Assembly (NCBI RefSeq): GCF_010998615.1
Contig: NZ_JAAEAH010000012.1
Span: forward strand, 62,001 to 126,000
From: Myxococcus sp. CA023
GTDB taxonomy: Bacteria > Myxococcota > Myxococcia > Myxococcales > Myxococcaceae
Length of the DNA: 64,000 bases
Direction: 5' to 3'
The translations under genes and the position numbers were made by a program. The notes under the pieces were generated by a model that worked only from the letters and a program-made list of their open reading frames with translations, searched no databases and was not told where the DNA came from. Of the stretch, positions 26,732 to 36,353 are shown piece after piece; position 1 is the stretch's first letter, and the number at the start of each line of letters is the position of its first letter.

Positions 26732-27626
26732 TCGTCAACCTCCTCCAGAGAGTCGTCCACGCACCGCACGCGAGAACGGGAGAGCGCTTACCCTGTGCCT
26801 TCCTAATTTAAGCGCTGCGTCATGCGTGCGGCGAGGCCACGTTGGAAGGCGCGTCAATGCGAGTGAGCGAGGCGCGCAGGGTCGCACAGGTTCGTCATGC
26901 CCCAGGTAGACGCAGATGGCACCCGGGCAGCGCGGATGGCAGGTGGCACGAGTGCCATCGGCGGCGGCGTACGGCTATCACACCACGCGGCGGTGGTGCG
27001 CATCGACCACACCCGTTCGACGCAGGCTGGGCGCCAGTGCTGCTATTACGAGCGAAGCGAACCACGGCTCGACAGTCCATGCACCCTCTGGCTTGCTTGA
27101 CGGCCCCCAGCTACATGACATCGTTCACGCCGTTCGAGCTACCCGCGGAGCTGACGCCTGTGACCCGACTCCCTCTGGGGCTGGCATGGCTCTCTATGTC
27201 GGCCGAGAACAACGGTGCGGACCGCACCTACGCGGATCTCTTCAATCAGTACGAGTCCCCCACCCAACAGGGAGGGACGTGGTCCCTGTTTCGGCAAGGC
27301 TATGTGAGGCTTGTCGAGTGAAGGAATGGCCGGAGTGGCTATTCCACCCCTGAATCCGGTTGCTCCGTGGCGGAATCGCCCTCGAAGAAACAGGGCGAGC
27401 CATGAATTGCGTCGGCCCGGGTCCTCCAGCGGCGCGCTGTCGTAGCGCTCGGCATACCCGGCGGCCCCCAGGCCGAAGAAGGACGTCACTCACCAGCGGA
27501 CCGCGACGGTCCCCGCCGTCGTGCCATCAACCAGCGCTGCTTTGAGAGGAGCCCGGTGCCGTGCCCCCCAAGTTGTACTGGCTGGTATCGGAGAGAAACC
27601 TCCGTGGCGTTACGTTCGACCCGCTG
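26732..27626. other. Relic region without an intact gene
   Basis: About 900 bases. Several short frames keep protein-like stretches: VDADGTRAARMAGGTSAIGG on the plus strand near 26900-27100, GLAWLSMSAENNGADRTYAD near 27180-27260, and SFFGLGAAGYAERYDSA on the minus strand near 27430-27490. None forms a complete gene and I recognise no family. A 29-base sequence at 26850 resembles 15141-15171 and may be another dispersed repeat. Confidence 0.4.
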
Positions 27627-28547
27627 TCATCGCTCCCGGCTGCTCAATGCCTGCAGATACTCAACCGTAGCCGTGGCGCCACCGCAGACAATCACCGCGA
27701 TGTGTGACGCGGCGGCAAGCACCGACGATGTCGCGTCGAGCGCGGCCAGTGCGGCCCCGCACGCGGGCTCCACCAGAATCCGGTGCTCGTCGAGAAACCG
27801 CAGTGAGGCGGCCACTGCTGCCGCATCGGACACAACGATGTTCTCGACCGCATGGCGTGTCGCCCACTCAAGCGCCGCGTCGCAAGGCCGCTTCGCGCCG
27901 AGCGACGTGGCGACACTCGTAATCGCAGGCAATTCGACTGGCCGACCCTGCGCAATCGAACGCGCATAGCAGTCTGCGCCTTGGGTTTCGACCGCGACAA
28001 CCGGCACATCGCACCAGCCGTTGCGAGCCAGCCCTTCGAGAACGCCGCACAGCAACCCACCGCCGCCAACTGCCAGCACGACCGCGTCGGGCTTCGGTCC
28101 GGCTGCCGCCATCTCGTCGATCATCGTCGAATGGCCCTGCCACAGCTCTGGCTCGTCGAATGGATGCACGAACGCGTCATGAGGGCGAATCACGGATTGC
28201 GCAAACATGTTCGCCTCTGCCCAAGACGCGCCGTGGACGATCAACTCCGCGCCTTCGAGACGGATCAGGTCGCGTGCGCGCGCGGACGTGCTCTCCGGAA
28301 CAACGACGAGCACCGGCACGCCGAGTTCGCGACCAGCATAGGCGACCGCAATGCCCGCATTGCCGCCCGACGACGACACGAAGCGACGGGAGCCTGCCGC
28401 GCGCCGCGCGTCACATACCGCACCGACGCCGCGCAGCTTGAACGAGCCGGACGGCTGCATCGCCTCGAGCTTGAACAGGACGTCTTTGCCGAGCCGGCGG
28501 GATGCAGCTTGCGAACGGATGTAGGGGGTCTGGATATGGAGTGGCAT
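27627..28547 (-). CDS. PLP-dependent serine/threonine dehydratase-like enzyme
   Basis: 306 residues from ATG 28547 (MPLHIQTPYIRS); the in-frame ATG at 28604 would add 19 atypical residues. Fold type II PLP enzyme: PSGSFKLRG carries the Schiff-base lysine, SSGGNAGIAVAYAG is the substrate loop, VGGGGLLCGVL binds the phosphate and VCGGAT ends the protein. The set matches eukaryote-like L-serine dehydratase (serine to pyruvate and ammonia) more than biosynthetic IlvA, which has an extra regulatory domain absent here. It is divergent from a LysR gene, the usual arrangement for an inducible catabolic enzyme. Codon choice with less extreme GC3 than neighbours suggests transfer from a beta-proteobacterium-like donor. 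Confidence 0.85.
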   Translation of the reverse strand: MPLHIQTPYIRSQAASRRLGKDVLFKLEAMQPSGSFKLRGVGAVCDARRAAGSRRFVSSSGGNAGIAVAYAGRELGVPVLVVVPESTSARARDLIRLEGAELIVHGASWAEANMFAQSVIRPHDAFVHPFDEPELWQGHSTMIDEMAAAGPKPDAVVLAVGGGGLLCGVLEGLARNGWCDVPVVAVETQGADCYARSIAQGRPVELPAITSVATSLGAKRPCDAALEWATRHAVENIVVSDAAAVAASLRFLDEHRILVEPACGAALAALDATSSVLAAASHIAVIVCGGATATVEYLQALSSRER

Positions 28548-28693
28548 ATAACGAAGTGCGACAAACGTCCGCAACATGTGGACAGCTGTCGTGACACTGG
28601 ACAACCTAAGCTGCGCCCCCTCATACTTTCCAATACTCTTCAGTACATCCCGTCATGCCTCATAGGTATATCGACGGAACGGACAGGCATCGC
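28548..28693. promoter_or_regulatory. Divergent promoter region of the dehydratase/LysR pair
   Basis: About 145 AT-richer bases separate the two divergent starts; LysR regulators commonly bind such a spacer through T-N11-A sites. The sequence around 28600-28650 is the most AT-rich part of the locus. No exact operator could be fixed by eye. Confidence 0.4.
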
Positions 28694-29593
28694 GTGCGAC
28701 AGGTCGAATTGCGCCATCTGCGCTACTTTGTGGCGGTCGCTGAGGCCGGCAGCATGATGGCCGGTGCCCGCGCAGTCGGGATTGTGCAACCCGCGCTTTC
28801 CCGGCAGATCCGCGAGCTTGAGGAAGCGGTCGGCACCCCGCTGCTCATCCGCCGCTCGACGGGCATCGCACTCACAGCAGCCGGCGCGAGCTTCCTGCAG
28901 GACGCTACGCGCCTACTCGCCGAGCTGCAGGGCAGCCGCGAACGTGCGCTGCGCAGCGCGGCCGGCCAGCTCGGCGAGCTGCGTCTCGGCGTGCTACCGA
29001 ATTACTTCCCGTTGCCGATGGTGTCGAACGTTCTCAAGGCCTTCCGGAGCGCCTGTCCGGACGTCATGCTGTCGATCACGCCAATGCTATCAGCCGAGCA
29101 GGCGGCTGCGATATCACGCGGCGATCTCGATGGCGGCATCATGGCGTGGCGACAGAGCGAGGCACCGCATCTGTCAGGCATGCGGCTGTTACGCGACCGA
29201 TTCGTGCTCGCGATGCTATCCACGCCGGGCCAGCGCTTCCGCGCGCCTCGTCAACTGGCCGAGCTCGCAGGCGCGCCGTTCGTCTGGTTCGACCCACTAC
29301 GGTCCGCAGCGCATCACCGGTTCTTGCTCGAGCAGTGCCGACGGGCCGGCTTCACGCCGCGCATCGCGCAGGTCGGCAGCGACATCCCGACGCTCATCGG
29401 ACTCGTCGCAGCCGGAATGGGCTACGCGTTCGTGCCGGAGAGCATTTCACCTACGTGCCCGCGCACGGTGCGGCTGGTCGCGATTGACGAGCTCGACGGC
29501 CGCTTCGACGTCGAATTCGTGTACGACGGCCAAGCGGACTCGCCGGTCGTGCAGCAATTCCTCGCGGCGCTGCGCACGGCCGCTAACACATGA
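28694..29593 (+). CDS. LysR-family transcriptional regulator
   Basis: The GTG at 28694 gives MRQVELRHLRYFVAVAEAGS, the usual LysR start; an ATG at 28655 would add 13 residues. About 299 residues. Winged HTH at 5-65 (VQPALSRQIRELEEAVGTPL, then LTAAGASFL), followed by the two-lobed co-inducer domain (LGVLPNYFPLPMVSNVL, SRGDLDGGIMAW, GLVAAGMGYAFVPE). Length is standard. It should control the divergent serine/threonine dehydratase-like gene, with an amino acid as likely effector; this is inference from arrangement. Base usage resembles the dehydratase gene and differs from the flanks, so the pair seems to have arrived together. Confidence 0.9.
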   Translation: MRQVELRHLRYFVAVAEAGSMMAGARAVGIVQPALSRQIRELEEAVGTPLLIRRSTGIALTAAGASFLQDATRLLAELQGSRERALRSAAGQLGELRLGVLPNYFPLPMVSNVLKAFRSACPDVMLSITPMLSAEQAAAISRGDLDGGIMAWRQSEAPHLSGMRLLRDRFVLAMLSTPGQRFRAPRQLAELAGAPFVWFDPLRSAAHHRFLLEQCRRAGFTPRIAQVGSDIPTLIGLVAAGMGYAFVPESISPTCPRTVRLVAIDELDGRFDVEFVYDGQADSPVVQQFLAALRTAANT

Positions 29594-29596
29594 GCG

Positions 29597-29770
29597 GGCC
29601 CCCACTGGAGGTCGCAACATCGACACGCTCTGCATGTCACGTGGGGCACAAGATGACGACCGGCGCTCGTGGTAGCAGCAACTGCCAAACAGGTGCTCCA
29701 AGTCATTGTCCGTGTGAGGCAGGCCGGGTACGTCGTAGCAATGGAAAAGGCCCGGCCAATAGCGACCTCC
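29597..29770 (-). pseudogene. Transposase C-terminal relic (NDLEHLFGS type)
   Basis: On the minus strand the frame reads LFHCYDVPGLPHTDNDLEHL followed by FGSCCYHERR. This matches the C-terminal block found in a group of transposases as YDVPRTNNDLEQFFGSxRYHERR followed by GRKAASP. After the arginines the frame degenerates. A weak fourth copy of the 26-base repeat core lies at about 29860-29880. The rest of the 340-base spacer to 29933 shows nothing else. Confidence 0.55.
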
Positions 29771-29932
29771 AGGCGGAAGTGTGCCAGCCCGCGCGGTGGG
29801 GGGAGCGGGTGCGTTGCGCTCGCCCCCTTCGGGTGGTCAGCTTGGCACGTCAGCCGAGTCGACTGCGTTCCTGACACAGGCGACACCTGCCCTGGCTAAA
29901 GTGGGGCTGGGGAGTGGTTGCGCCTCGAGCGC

Positions 29933-31777
29933 CTAGTGCATGCTCGCGGCGGCCATGGCGGCGAACGACACGTCCCGCCCTGCCCGCTTGGCCTCCAGCA
30001 ACACGGCGCTGTTGATGAGCCCGACATGTGAGAACGCCTGTGGGAAGTTGCCAAGCTGGCGGTGCAGCCCGGGGTGGTACTCCTCGGCCAGCAGCCCGAG
30101 GTCGTTCCGGATGGAGACGAGGCGCTGGAACAGCGCCCCCGCCTCGTCGAGACGGCCAACCATGGTGTAGTTGTCGACGAGCCAGAAGCTGCAGATGAGG
30201 AACGTGGCCTCATGCCCCGCCAGTCCGTCCACGCCCGTCTCGGACACGTAGCGCTCCACAAACCCAGCCTTGGTGAGGCCCTTCTCAATGGCGGCGACAG
30301 TGCCCAACATCCGCGGGTCATCCGCAGGCAGGAAGCCCATGTGCGGAATCAGGAGCACGCTCGCGTCGAGGGCGTCCGAGCCATAGGACTGCGTGAAGGC
30401 CCCCACGCGCGAGTTGTAGGCACGCGCCAGGATGTCGGCGCGGATCTCCTCGCGCAGCGCGCGCCAGCGGGGCAGGCGCTTCTTCAGTTTCTCCGGCGCG
30501 TTGGCACCGAACTGCTCGACGAAGCGGACGCCTCGATCCACCGCTACCCACGCCATGAGCTTCGAGTGCGTGAAGTGGAGCTGGCGCTTGCTGCGGATCT
30601 CCCAGATGCCCTCGTCCAGACGCTGCCAGCTCTTCTCCACGAAGTCGACGAGCACCTTCAGCGTGTCCCAGGGGAGCGATCCGGCCTCCGGTACCCCGTA
30701 CGCGCGCGCCTCGTACATGGCGTTCAGCGTTTCACCATAGACGTCGAGCTGGAACTGGCCATACGCGCCATTTCCGATGCGCACCGGCCGGGACTCCTCG
30801 TAGCCGGGAAGCCATGGCAGCTCGACCTCGGGGAGACGGTGCTCGCCGGCGACGCCGTACATGATCTGCGCCTCAGCCGGAGCGCCCGCGACGGCACGCA
30901 GCAGCCAGTCGCGCCAGGCCCGCGCCTCATCGAGGTAGCCTCCTCGCATCAGCGCTTCGAGCGTGAGGGATGCGTCTCGAAGCCAGCAGTAGCGGTAGTC
31001 CCAGTTTCGGACTCCGCCGAGTTCTTCGGGGAGCGACGTGGTCGGTGCCGCGACGATGCCACCGGTCGGCTCATAGGTGAGCGCCTTCAAGGTGATGAGC
31101 GAGCGGACCACGGCGTCGCGAAAAGAGCCCTCGTATCGGCACCGGCTCGCCCATTCACGCCAGTACTGCTCAGTCCGCGCCAGGTCCCGCTCCGCATCGA
31201 CAGGGTGCCCCGGCGCAGCCATGTGCGACGCATAGAACGTCAGCGAGCAGGGGAGCCGCTCACCGGCGCGGACGACAAAGTCCGCTTCCAGGCGGGACGC
31301 GTCCCAGTCCGGTACGAGCGGAACCGGGCTGCTGTATGCGAGCGCGTCTGGCCCCGAGGTCAGGGTAGCGCGGTGGCTGTTGCACTGAATCCAGGGGGTC
31401 AACTTGCCATAGGCAAAGCGCACCCTGAGGTCGGAGTGCATCGGGACCTCACCTTCGAGCCCCTCGACAATGCGGATGATGTCGTGCTCAGTCTCCCCCG
31501 GAGGCATGAAGTCGATGATGCGCGCCCGGCCGCCGTCACAGGTCACCTCCGTCTCCAACACCAACGTCTCCGGCCGGTAGCGTTGCTGGACGGTCCGGAC
31601 CTCCACTGTGGGCCGGAGGCCCCAGTAGCCATGCTCGTTTGTGCCGAGCAACTTGGCGAAGCAGGCATCGGAGTCGATGCGCGGCAGGCACATCCAGTCG
31701 ATGGAGCCGCTCCGTGATACCAGTGCAATGGTCGTCAGGTCGCCGATAAGGCCGTAGTGCTCGAGGGGGGATGACAT
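29933..31777 (-). CDS. GH15-family glucosidase (glucoamylase/trehalase-like)
   Basis: 614 residues, the normal size of bacterial GH15 proteins of this group. The N-terminal beta-sandwich starts with YGLIGDLTTIALVSRSGSID, the standard opening. The (alpha/alpha)6 barrel contains GVRNWDYRYCWLRDASLTL. The two catalytic glutamates fall in the GNGAYGQFQLDVYGE area and in GHEATFLICSFWLVDN near the end. No signal peptide, so cytoplasmic: it should release glucose from trehalose, maltose or short alpha-glucans. The glucose dehydrogenase gene 153 bases upstream on the same strand would oxidise the product, which suggests one pathway. Substrate preference cannot be read from sequence alone. Confidence 0.9.
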   Translation of the reverse strand: MSSPLEHYGLIGDLTTIALVSRSGSIDWMCLPRIDSDACFAKLLGTNEHGYWGLRPTVEVRTVQQRYRPETLVLETEVTCDGGRARIIDFMPPGETEHDIIRIVEGLEGEVPMHSDLRVRFAYGKLTPWIQCNSHRATLTSGPDALAYSSPVPLVPDWDASRLEADFVVRAGERLPCSLTFYASHMAAPGHPVDAERDLARTEQYWREWASRCRYEGSFRDAVVRSLITLKALTYEPTGGIVAAPTTSLPEELGGVRNWDYRYCWLRDASLTLEALMRGGYLDEARAWRDWLLRAVAGAPAEAQIMYGVAGEHRLPEVELPWLPGYEESRPVRIGNGAYGQFQLDVYGETLNAMYEARAYGVPEAGSLPWDTLKVLVDFVEKSWQRLDEGIWEIRSKRQLHFTHSKLMAWVAVDRGVRFVEQFGANAPEKLKKRLPRWRALREEIRADILARAYNSRVGAFTQSYGSDALDASVLLIPHMGFLPADDPRMLGTVAAIEKGLTKAGFVERYVSETGVDGLAGHEATFLICSFWLVDNYTMVGRLDEAGALFQRLVSIRNDLGLLAEEYHPGLHRQLGNFPQAFSHVGLINSAVLLEAKRAGRDVSFAAMAAASMH

Positions 31778-31929
31778 GCCTGGACATTGGGATGTGAGGC
31801 GGGCTCGCGCAACGCTCCGCCCCAGCGCGCCCGGGCAGAGGAGTGGGCCTCAGCCGCGTCGGCCCGCCATCACAAGGCTCCGGGCCGGCGGCGGAGCAGG
31901 CCCCGGGTCGGAGCCCCAGGACTCCTCAC

Positions 31930-33015
31930 TCATGAAGCCAGCTGAACCACCTGCTTGATGCCACCGGGTCCCGTGAGGAGCGCGGGCGCCTCCTGGATGG
32001 GAACCCGATGGGTAATGAGGGCGCGCACGCTCTGCGGGAACAAAAACATCGCTTGCTCCAGCTCGCGGAGCGCCAGCTCGTAAGCGCTCCGGCTCGCGTT
32101 CACGGTCCCGAGGAGCAGTTGGTTCCTCAGCACGATGTTGCGCATCAGGGTGTCCGTATCCACGGGGTTCGGGCCGCCGTGCGCGGGAATGCCGGTGAAG
32201 ATGAAGAGCCCATTGGGCCCCAGCGCATCGAGGGCCGCGAACGCGACCTTCGACACGCCCACAGCCTCGTAGATGATGTCGAACGTCCCGATCTTCTTTC
32301 CGAGTTCCCCGAGGAGCACGTCCTGTCCGGAGACGTAGGTGGCACCGAAGGAGCGGATGAGGTTCGCGCGCTCGCTGGCCGCGGGCTCCAGGGAGTAGAC
32401 GAAGGTGTCAAAGTGGTTCACCACCATGCTCATGGCGCCCAGGAGCCCCACCGGCCCGGCGCCAAGTGCCAGGACTCGCACGCGTGCGCGCTCCCAGGGC
32501 AGCCTCCGCTGGATGGCCTGTACTTGCTCCGCGGCCTTGGCGGCCACGGAGAGCGGCTCGGCCAGCACCGCCACGTCGGAGAGCTTGCGGGGCACCACGA
32601 CCAGGTGCTCCTCCTCTTCCACCACCCACTCCCGGAGGAAGCCGTGCGCCGCCTTGATGCCCCGCTCCCGGAAATCCCCCGTGACACAGAAGTCCTGACG
32701 CTCCGCGCGACAGGGACGGCAGCGCGCATGGGGACAGGGACGGCGAACGGTGGGGACCACGAGGTCTCCCTCGCGGACCAGGGTGACGTCCGGGCCCGTC
32801 TCCACCACCTCCGCGAGCGCCTCGTGCCCGAGAATGAGGTGGTCGGAGTCCGGAGGAGGCGTCCCGTATTCAAAGGCACCGATCTCCCGGTCCGTGCCGC
32901 AGATGCCCACTTCGAGGACCTTCAGGAGCACCTGAGAGCCCGTCACGGGCCGAGGCTCCGACGGGTCGACGAGGCGAACCTCGCGCGTCCCTGGAAACAC
33001 TGCCACCGCATGCAT
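31930..33015 (-). CDS. gdh: Zinc-dependent glucose 1-dehydrogenase
   Basis: 361 residues of the medium-chain dehydrogenase superfamily, closest in layout to archaeal-type glucose dehydrogenase. Catalytic zinc ligands are C39 in GICGTD and H64-E65 in LGHEALAEV; the structural zinc set is C94, C99, C102 and C110. The nucleotide-binding loop is VLALGAGPVGLLGAM (about 180). The distinctive NIVLRNQLLLGTVNAS segment and the C-terminal LITHRVPIQEA fit glucose dehydrogenase rather than alcohol or sorbitol dehydrogenase. It converts glucose to glucono-lactone with NAD(P). It lies upstream of the GH15 gene on the same strand. The symbol is used by family similarity. Confidence 0.8.
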   Translation of the reverse strand: MHAVAVFPGTREVRLVDPSEPRPVTGSQVLLKVLEVGICGTDREIGAFEYGTPPPDSDHLILGHEALAEVVETGPDVTLVREGDLVVPTVRRPCPHARCRPCRAERQDFCVTGDFRERGIKAAHGFLREWVVEEEEHLVVVPRKLSDVAVLAEPLSVAAKAAEQVQAIQRRLPWERARVRVLALGAGPVGLLGAMSMVVNHFDTFVYSLEPAASERANLIRSFGATYVSGQDVLLGELGKKIGTFDIIYEAVGVSKVAFAALDALGPNGLFIFTGIPAHGGPNPVDTDTLMRNIVLRNQLLLGTVNASRSAYELALRELEQAMFLFPQSVRALITHRVPIQEAPALLTGPGGIKQVVQLAS

Positions 33016-33516
33016 GCCGCACCTCGCTCAATGACGGGTATGTCTTTCAAATAGGCACGCCCTCGCGACGGAAAGCAGGGGCCAGACGGCCGCACCGTGC
33101 GGCAGTGCCACTCCCTCGTCAGCCGGGCAGTGCGAGTCGGCTCCCTGCCCCTGTCAGGCGACAGCTTGATTCGCAGGTGCGCGGTGCACACCGATGTGCC
33201 AGGGCGACGAATGACACGAAAGGGGCGTTTCGCAGCCAGGCATGGTGGGACAACGATGCAAACCCGAAGAGGCCCCCGCCAACCGGCCGGGCACGCATCC
33301 GCACGTGCGAGCCCCCTGGTCAAGCCGGAGGTCCCGGACGCGCTCGTGGCGCCCGCATCAACGACCCACGGCTGCAATTCGACGATCGAGCGGGGAATCA
33401 AGGCGCTGCCGACGGGCGGCGGAGCGACACCGCCGATGCACCATCCATCCTGAACGCCAGCCCCGAGGCCGCGCCGCCCCCCGATGAGGGCAGCAATACG
33501 CACACGGAGGAGAGCC
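33016..33516. other. Divergent spacer between gdh and the aldo/keto reductase
   Basis: 500 bases with no supported gene; overlapping frames on both strands are arginine-rich GC artefacts. It must hold promoters for both flanking genes but no clear element was identified. Confidence 0.5.
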
Positions 33517-34542
33517 ATGGAGTACGCATCGATTCTCGGCATTTCGGCCCCTGCCAGCCGCGTGGGCCTGGGCACCTGGGCCATGGGCGGGTCACAGTGG
33601 GGCGGCACCGACGACGACGAGTCGGTGCGGACCATCCACGCGGCGCTCGACCTGGGCATCACGCTCATCGACACCGCGCCGGCATACGGCTTCGGGCACT
33701 CGGAGGAGGTCGTGGGCAGGGCGCTCGCCGAACGTGGCGGTCGTGGGCAGGTCGTCGTGGCAACCAAGGTGGGCCTGGAGCGGCGCGGGGACGGAGTCAT
33801 CCGCAACTCATCGCGACAACAGGTCATCCAGGAGCTCGAGGTCTCGCTGAGGCGCCTGCGCACTGACTACATCGACCTCTACCAGGTCCATTGGCCGGAC
33901 TTCTCCACGCCCTATGAGGAGACTGCCCAGGCGCTGCTCGACCTCCAGCGCGCCGGAAAGATCCGCGCGATCGGCGTCTCCAACTACTCCATCGACGCGA
34001 TGGAGCGATTCCGGCGTGTGGCGCCGCTCGCCTCGGCGCAGCCCCCGCTCAACCTCTTCGAGCGGGAAGCCCTGGAGGAAATCATCCCCTGGTGCCGTAC
34101 GAATGGCGTGGCTACCCTCACCTACGGCGCACTCTGCCGGGGACTCCTGACCGGGACGATGAACGAGAACACCCGGTTCGAAGGAGACGATCTGCGACAG
34201 ACCGACCCCAAGTTCCTGCCTCCGCGCTACGCACAGTACCTGCAGGCCGTCCAGCGGCTCGCGCAGTTCGCGCGCGAGCGCTACGACAAGGGCGTGCTCC
34301 CGTTCGCGGTCCGCTGGGTGCTGGACCAGCCCGGCGTCACAGTGGCGCTGTGGGGAGCCCGCCACCCCGGCGAGTTGGAGCCGCTGCGGGACGTGATTGG
34401 CTGGAGACTCGACGACGAGGCCCTGACGTACACGGACTCGGTGGTGAACGAGTCCGTGCCCGAGCCCGTAGGCCCCGAGTTCATGGCGCCCCCGGAGCAG
34501 CGTCCGGAAGAATCAGGCGAGCGGCCAGGGGCGTCCGTCTGA
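33517..34542 (+). CDS. Aldo/keto reductase
   Basis: 341 residues from ATG 33517, which has GGAGGAG 5-9 bases upstream; the longer frame from 33484 is not needed. It is a full-length AKR barrel: GLGTWAMGG at the first strand, the catalytic tetrad spread over LIDTAPAYGFG (Asp and Tyr), VVATKVG (Lys) and LYQVHWPD (His), and RAIGVSNYS and TLTYGALCRGLLTG for NADPH contacts. The C-terminal ~25 residues are a Pro/Glu tail. It reduces aldehydes or ketones, possibly sugars. It is divergent from the glucose dehydrogenase, so a role in the same sugar metabolism is possible but not shown. Confidence 0.9.
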   Translation: MEYASILGISAPASRVGLGTWAMGGSQWGGTDDDESVRTIHAALDLGITLIDTAPAYGFGHSEEVVGRALAERGGRGQVVVATKVGLERRGDGVIRNSSRQQVIQELEVSLRRLRTDYIDLYQVHWPDFSTPYEETAQALLDLQRAGKIRAIGVSNYSIDAMERFRRVAPLASAQPPLNLFEREALEEIIPWCRTNGVATLTYGALCRGLLTGTMNENTRFEGDDLRQTDPKFLPPRYAQYLQAVQRLAQFARERYDKGVLPFAVRWVLDQPGVTVALWGARHPGELEPLRDVIGWRLDDEALTYTDSVVNESVPEPVGPEFMAPPEQRPEESGERPGASV

Positions 34543-34568
34543 GCCACGTTGGGAGCATCCTGCGCCCA

Positions 34569-35981
34569 TCACAAATGCCTGTCCTCGTACCAGGCATTCA
34601 TCCCATCGACGGCCCGATCCACATCTGCAATCGTGTTGTAGATGTGCGGGCACAGGCGGAACGTCATGTGGTCCCCGGAGCCCGCGATGCGGTAGCGCGG
34701 GTCCTCGTATAGCCAGTCGTACAGCGTCTTCTCCCGGTGCTCCTTCGGCGCCTCGACGCGCACCACTCCCCAGCTGCGCGCCGAGTCGCTTGGCGTGACG
34801 AGCTTCCACCGGCTCCCCGACTTCTGGAGCCGTGACATGAGGTGCTGGCCGAGTTGGGCGATGCGCTCGTGGGGTCTGCGCGGTTGCAGGACCGTCCACA
34901 TCATCTGGGTGAGGTCGAGCGCGATGATGTTCACGTCGTCGCGCTGCCCGATGAGCTCGAACCTCAGCGCGTTCTCCGGCAGCTCCCGGTACGGCACGAT
35001 GACGATGCGGTAGTCGTACCCGAAGATGCTTGGCATGAAGTTCCGGGCCTTCTCATTGCGCATGAAGAGGATGCCCGTCTCCTTGGGCCCCAGGAACCAC
35101 TTGTGAGCGCTGGAGACGAGGCTGTGGCAGTACGCGTTCGCCAGGTTGAGCGGGCGCGCGCCCCACGCCATCGTGCCATCGATGTGGACATGGCAGTCCG
35201 GCCGGTTCGTCTTCACGTGTTCCCAGATGGCGCGCATCACCGACTCGGGCATGCGGAAGCCATTGCTGTTGGCCGTCTCCGTGTATGTCACGAAGCGCGT
35301 GCGCTCGGTGATTCGATTGATGAAGGCCGCCGCGATGTCCGCCTCCGGGGCGTTCGTCGGGAAGGACACCTCCTCCACCTTGAAGGGCGTCGGGCCGCCG
35401 GGCCACTCGGCTCGCATCTTCCAGGCCTCGCGGTTGGTGGGGTGGTTCTCCGCCCACATCACCACGGTGTCATTCCCGTCCGCGCTCCAGCCCCGAAAGC
35501 CGCAATTGATGGCGTTGTTCGCCTCCGTGGCGTTGCGCACGATGGCGAGGTCGGTCGGGTCGCTCAGGCCCAGGCCGGCGGCCAGGCTCTTGCGCGTCCG
35601 CTCCAACTGGAGCACCCGCTCGCCCTGCGCGGTGCGCATCTGCTGCGAGACGTTGAGGTTGTATTCGAGGCGCAGCTCGTTGAGCGACTCGATGAGCGCC
35701 GTGGGCTCCGGGCAGAGGTTGGCGGCGTTCATCGGCGTGACGCGCTCGGAGGGCGCGACCGTCGCGAAGCCGAACTCCTGCTGGAACGCCGTCCAGAACG
35801 CCTCGTCGGTCTTCTTTGATGGGGCACGGACCGCCTCGAAGAAGCGGTTCAGCTTGTCCGTCAGCGCGCGTCCTCGCTCCTTGGAAAGGAGCCCCACGTC
35901 GGACAGCGACGTGAGGAGGGGGCGGCTGTCGACGGACTCGGCCGCGCTGGCGACCACGTCGGAATTGGGGGCTTTGAACAT
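34569..35981 (-). CDS. Class V aminotransferase family protein (PLP)
   Basis: 470 residues from ATG 35981 (MFKAPNSDVVASA); the frame is open to 36152 but the added residues are atypical. Class V (isopenicillin-N epimerase/cysteine desulfurase-like) fold: IVRNATEANNAINCGFRGW binds the cofactor phosphate, CHVHIDGTMAWGARPLNL holds the Asp that contacts the PLP nitrogen, and SSAHKWFLGPKETG carries the Schiff-base lysine. The small domain ends with DHMTFRLCPHIYNT. The N-terminal ~90-residue extension before the core is longer than in desulfurases. It converges with the aldo/keto reductase gene (26-base gap). The substrate is unknown; a role in a secondary metabolite or amino-acid derivative is plausible. 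Confidence 0.85.
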   Translation of the reverse strand: MFKAPNSDVVASAAESVDSRPLLTSLSDVGLLSKERGRALTDKLNRFFEAVRAPSKKTDEAFWTAFQQEFGFATVAPSERVTPMNAANLCPEPTALIESLNELRLEYNLNVSQQMRTAQGERVLQLERTRKSLAAGLGLSDPTDLAIVRNATEANNAINCGFRGWSADGNDTVVMWAENHPTNREAWKMRAEWPGGPTPFKVEEVSFPTNAPEADIAAAFINRITERTRFVTYTETANSNGFRMPESVMRAIWEHVKTNRPDCHVHIDGTMAWGARPLNLANAYCHSLVSSAHKWFLGPKETGILFMRNEKARNFMPSIFGYDYRIVIVPYRELPENALRFELIGQRDDVNIIALDLTQMMWTVLQPRRPHERIAQLGQHLMSRLQKSGSRWKLVTPSDSARSWGVVRVEAPKEHREKTLYDWLYEDPRYRIAGSGDHMTFRLCPHIYNTIADVDRAVDGMNAWYEDRHL

Positions 35982-36233
35982 GGGGCGATCCGGAAGGAGT
36001 GGGTCAGCCACCGTGCACCTGGTTGCGACGCTGGGACATCCTCCCGCAGGACACCTCGCCAGTCGGGGACCGGACATATGCCGGTCCCCATCCCGAGTCT
36101 TCGTCCTCACACCGGAGCGTCGTAGGCCCACCCGCCGAAGGACGCACTGCATGAAGTGGCCTTGGCGCCCCCATGACGCAGCGACCGAATTTGGGGCAGG
36201 CCCCCTGGAGTTGCCCCCGTCAAATCGGACAGC

Positions 36234-36353
36234 TCAGGCTTGGAAATTGGCAGTACGGAACTCGCGGGGTGACATCATCTTCAATCCGCGATGAGGGTGG
36301 CAGCGGTTGTAGTCGTCGAGCCGGGCCTTCGCAGACTGGACTTCCTTCTGGGC
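36234..36353 (-). pseudogene. IS3-type transposase OrfB, C-terminal stub
   Basis: The last ~38 codons read VQSAKARLDDYNRCHPHRGL, then KMMSPREFR, and a stop. This is the typical end of IS3-family integrase-core transposases (YN..RPH..L...TP..F). Upstream the frame loses all similarity, so only the stub remains. Confidence 0.7.

Noticed and set aside
26848-26880. Sequence resembling 15141-15171 (GCGTCAAxGCGAGTGAG type)
   Set aside because: Similarity is real to the eye but only two copies and a weaker third at 13822 were seen; not enough to define an element.
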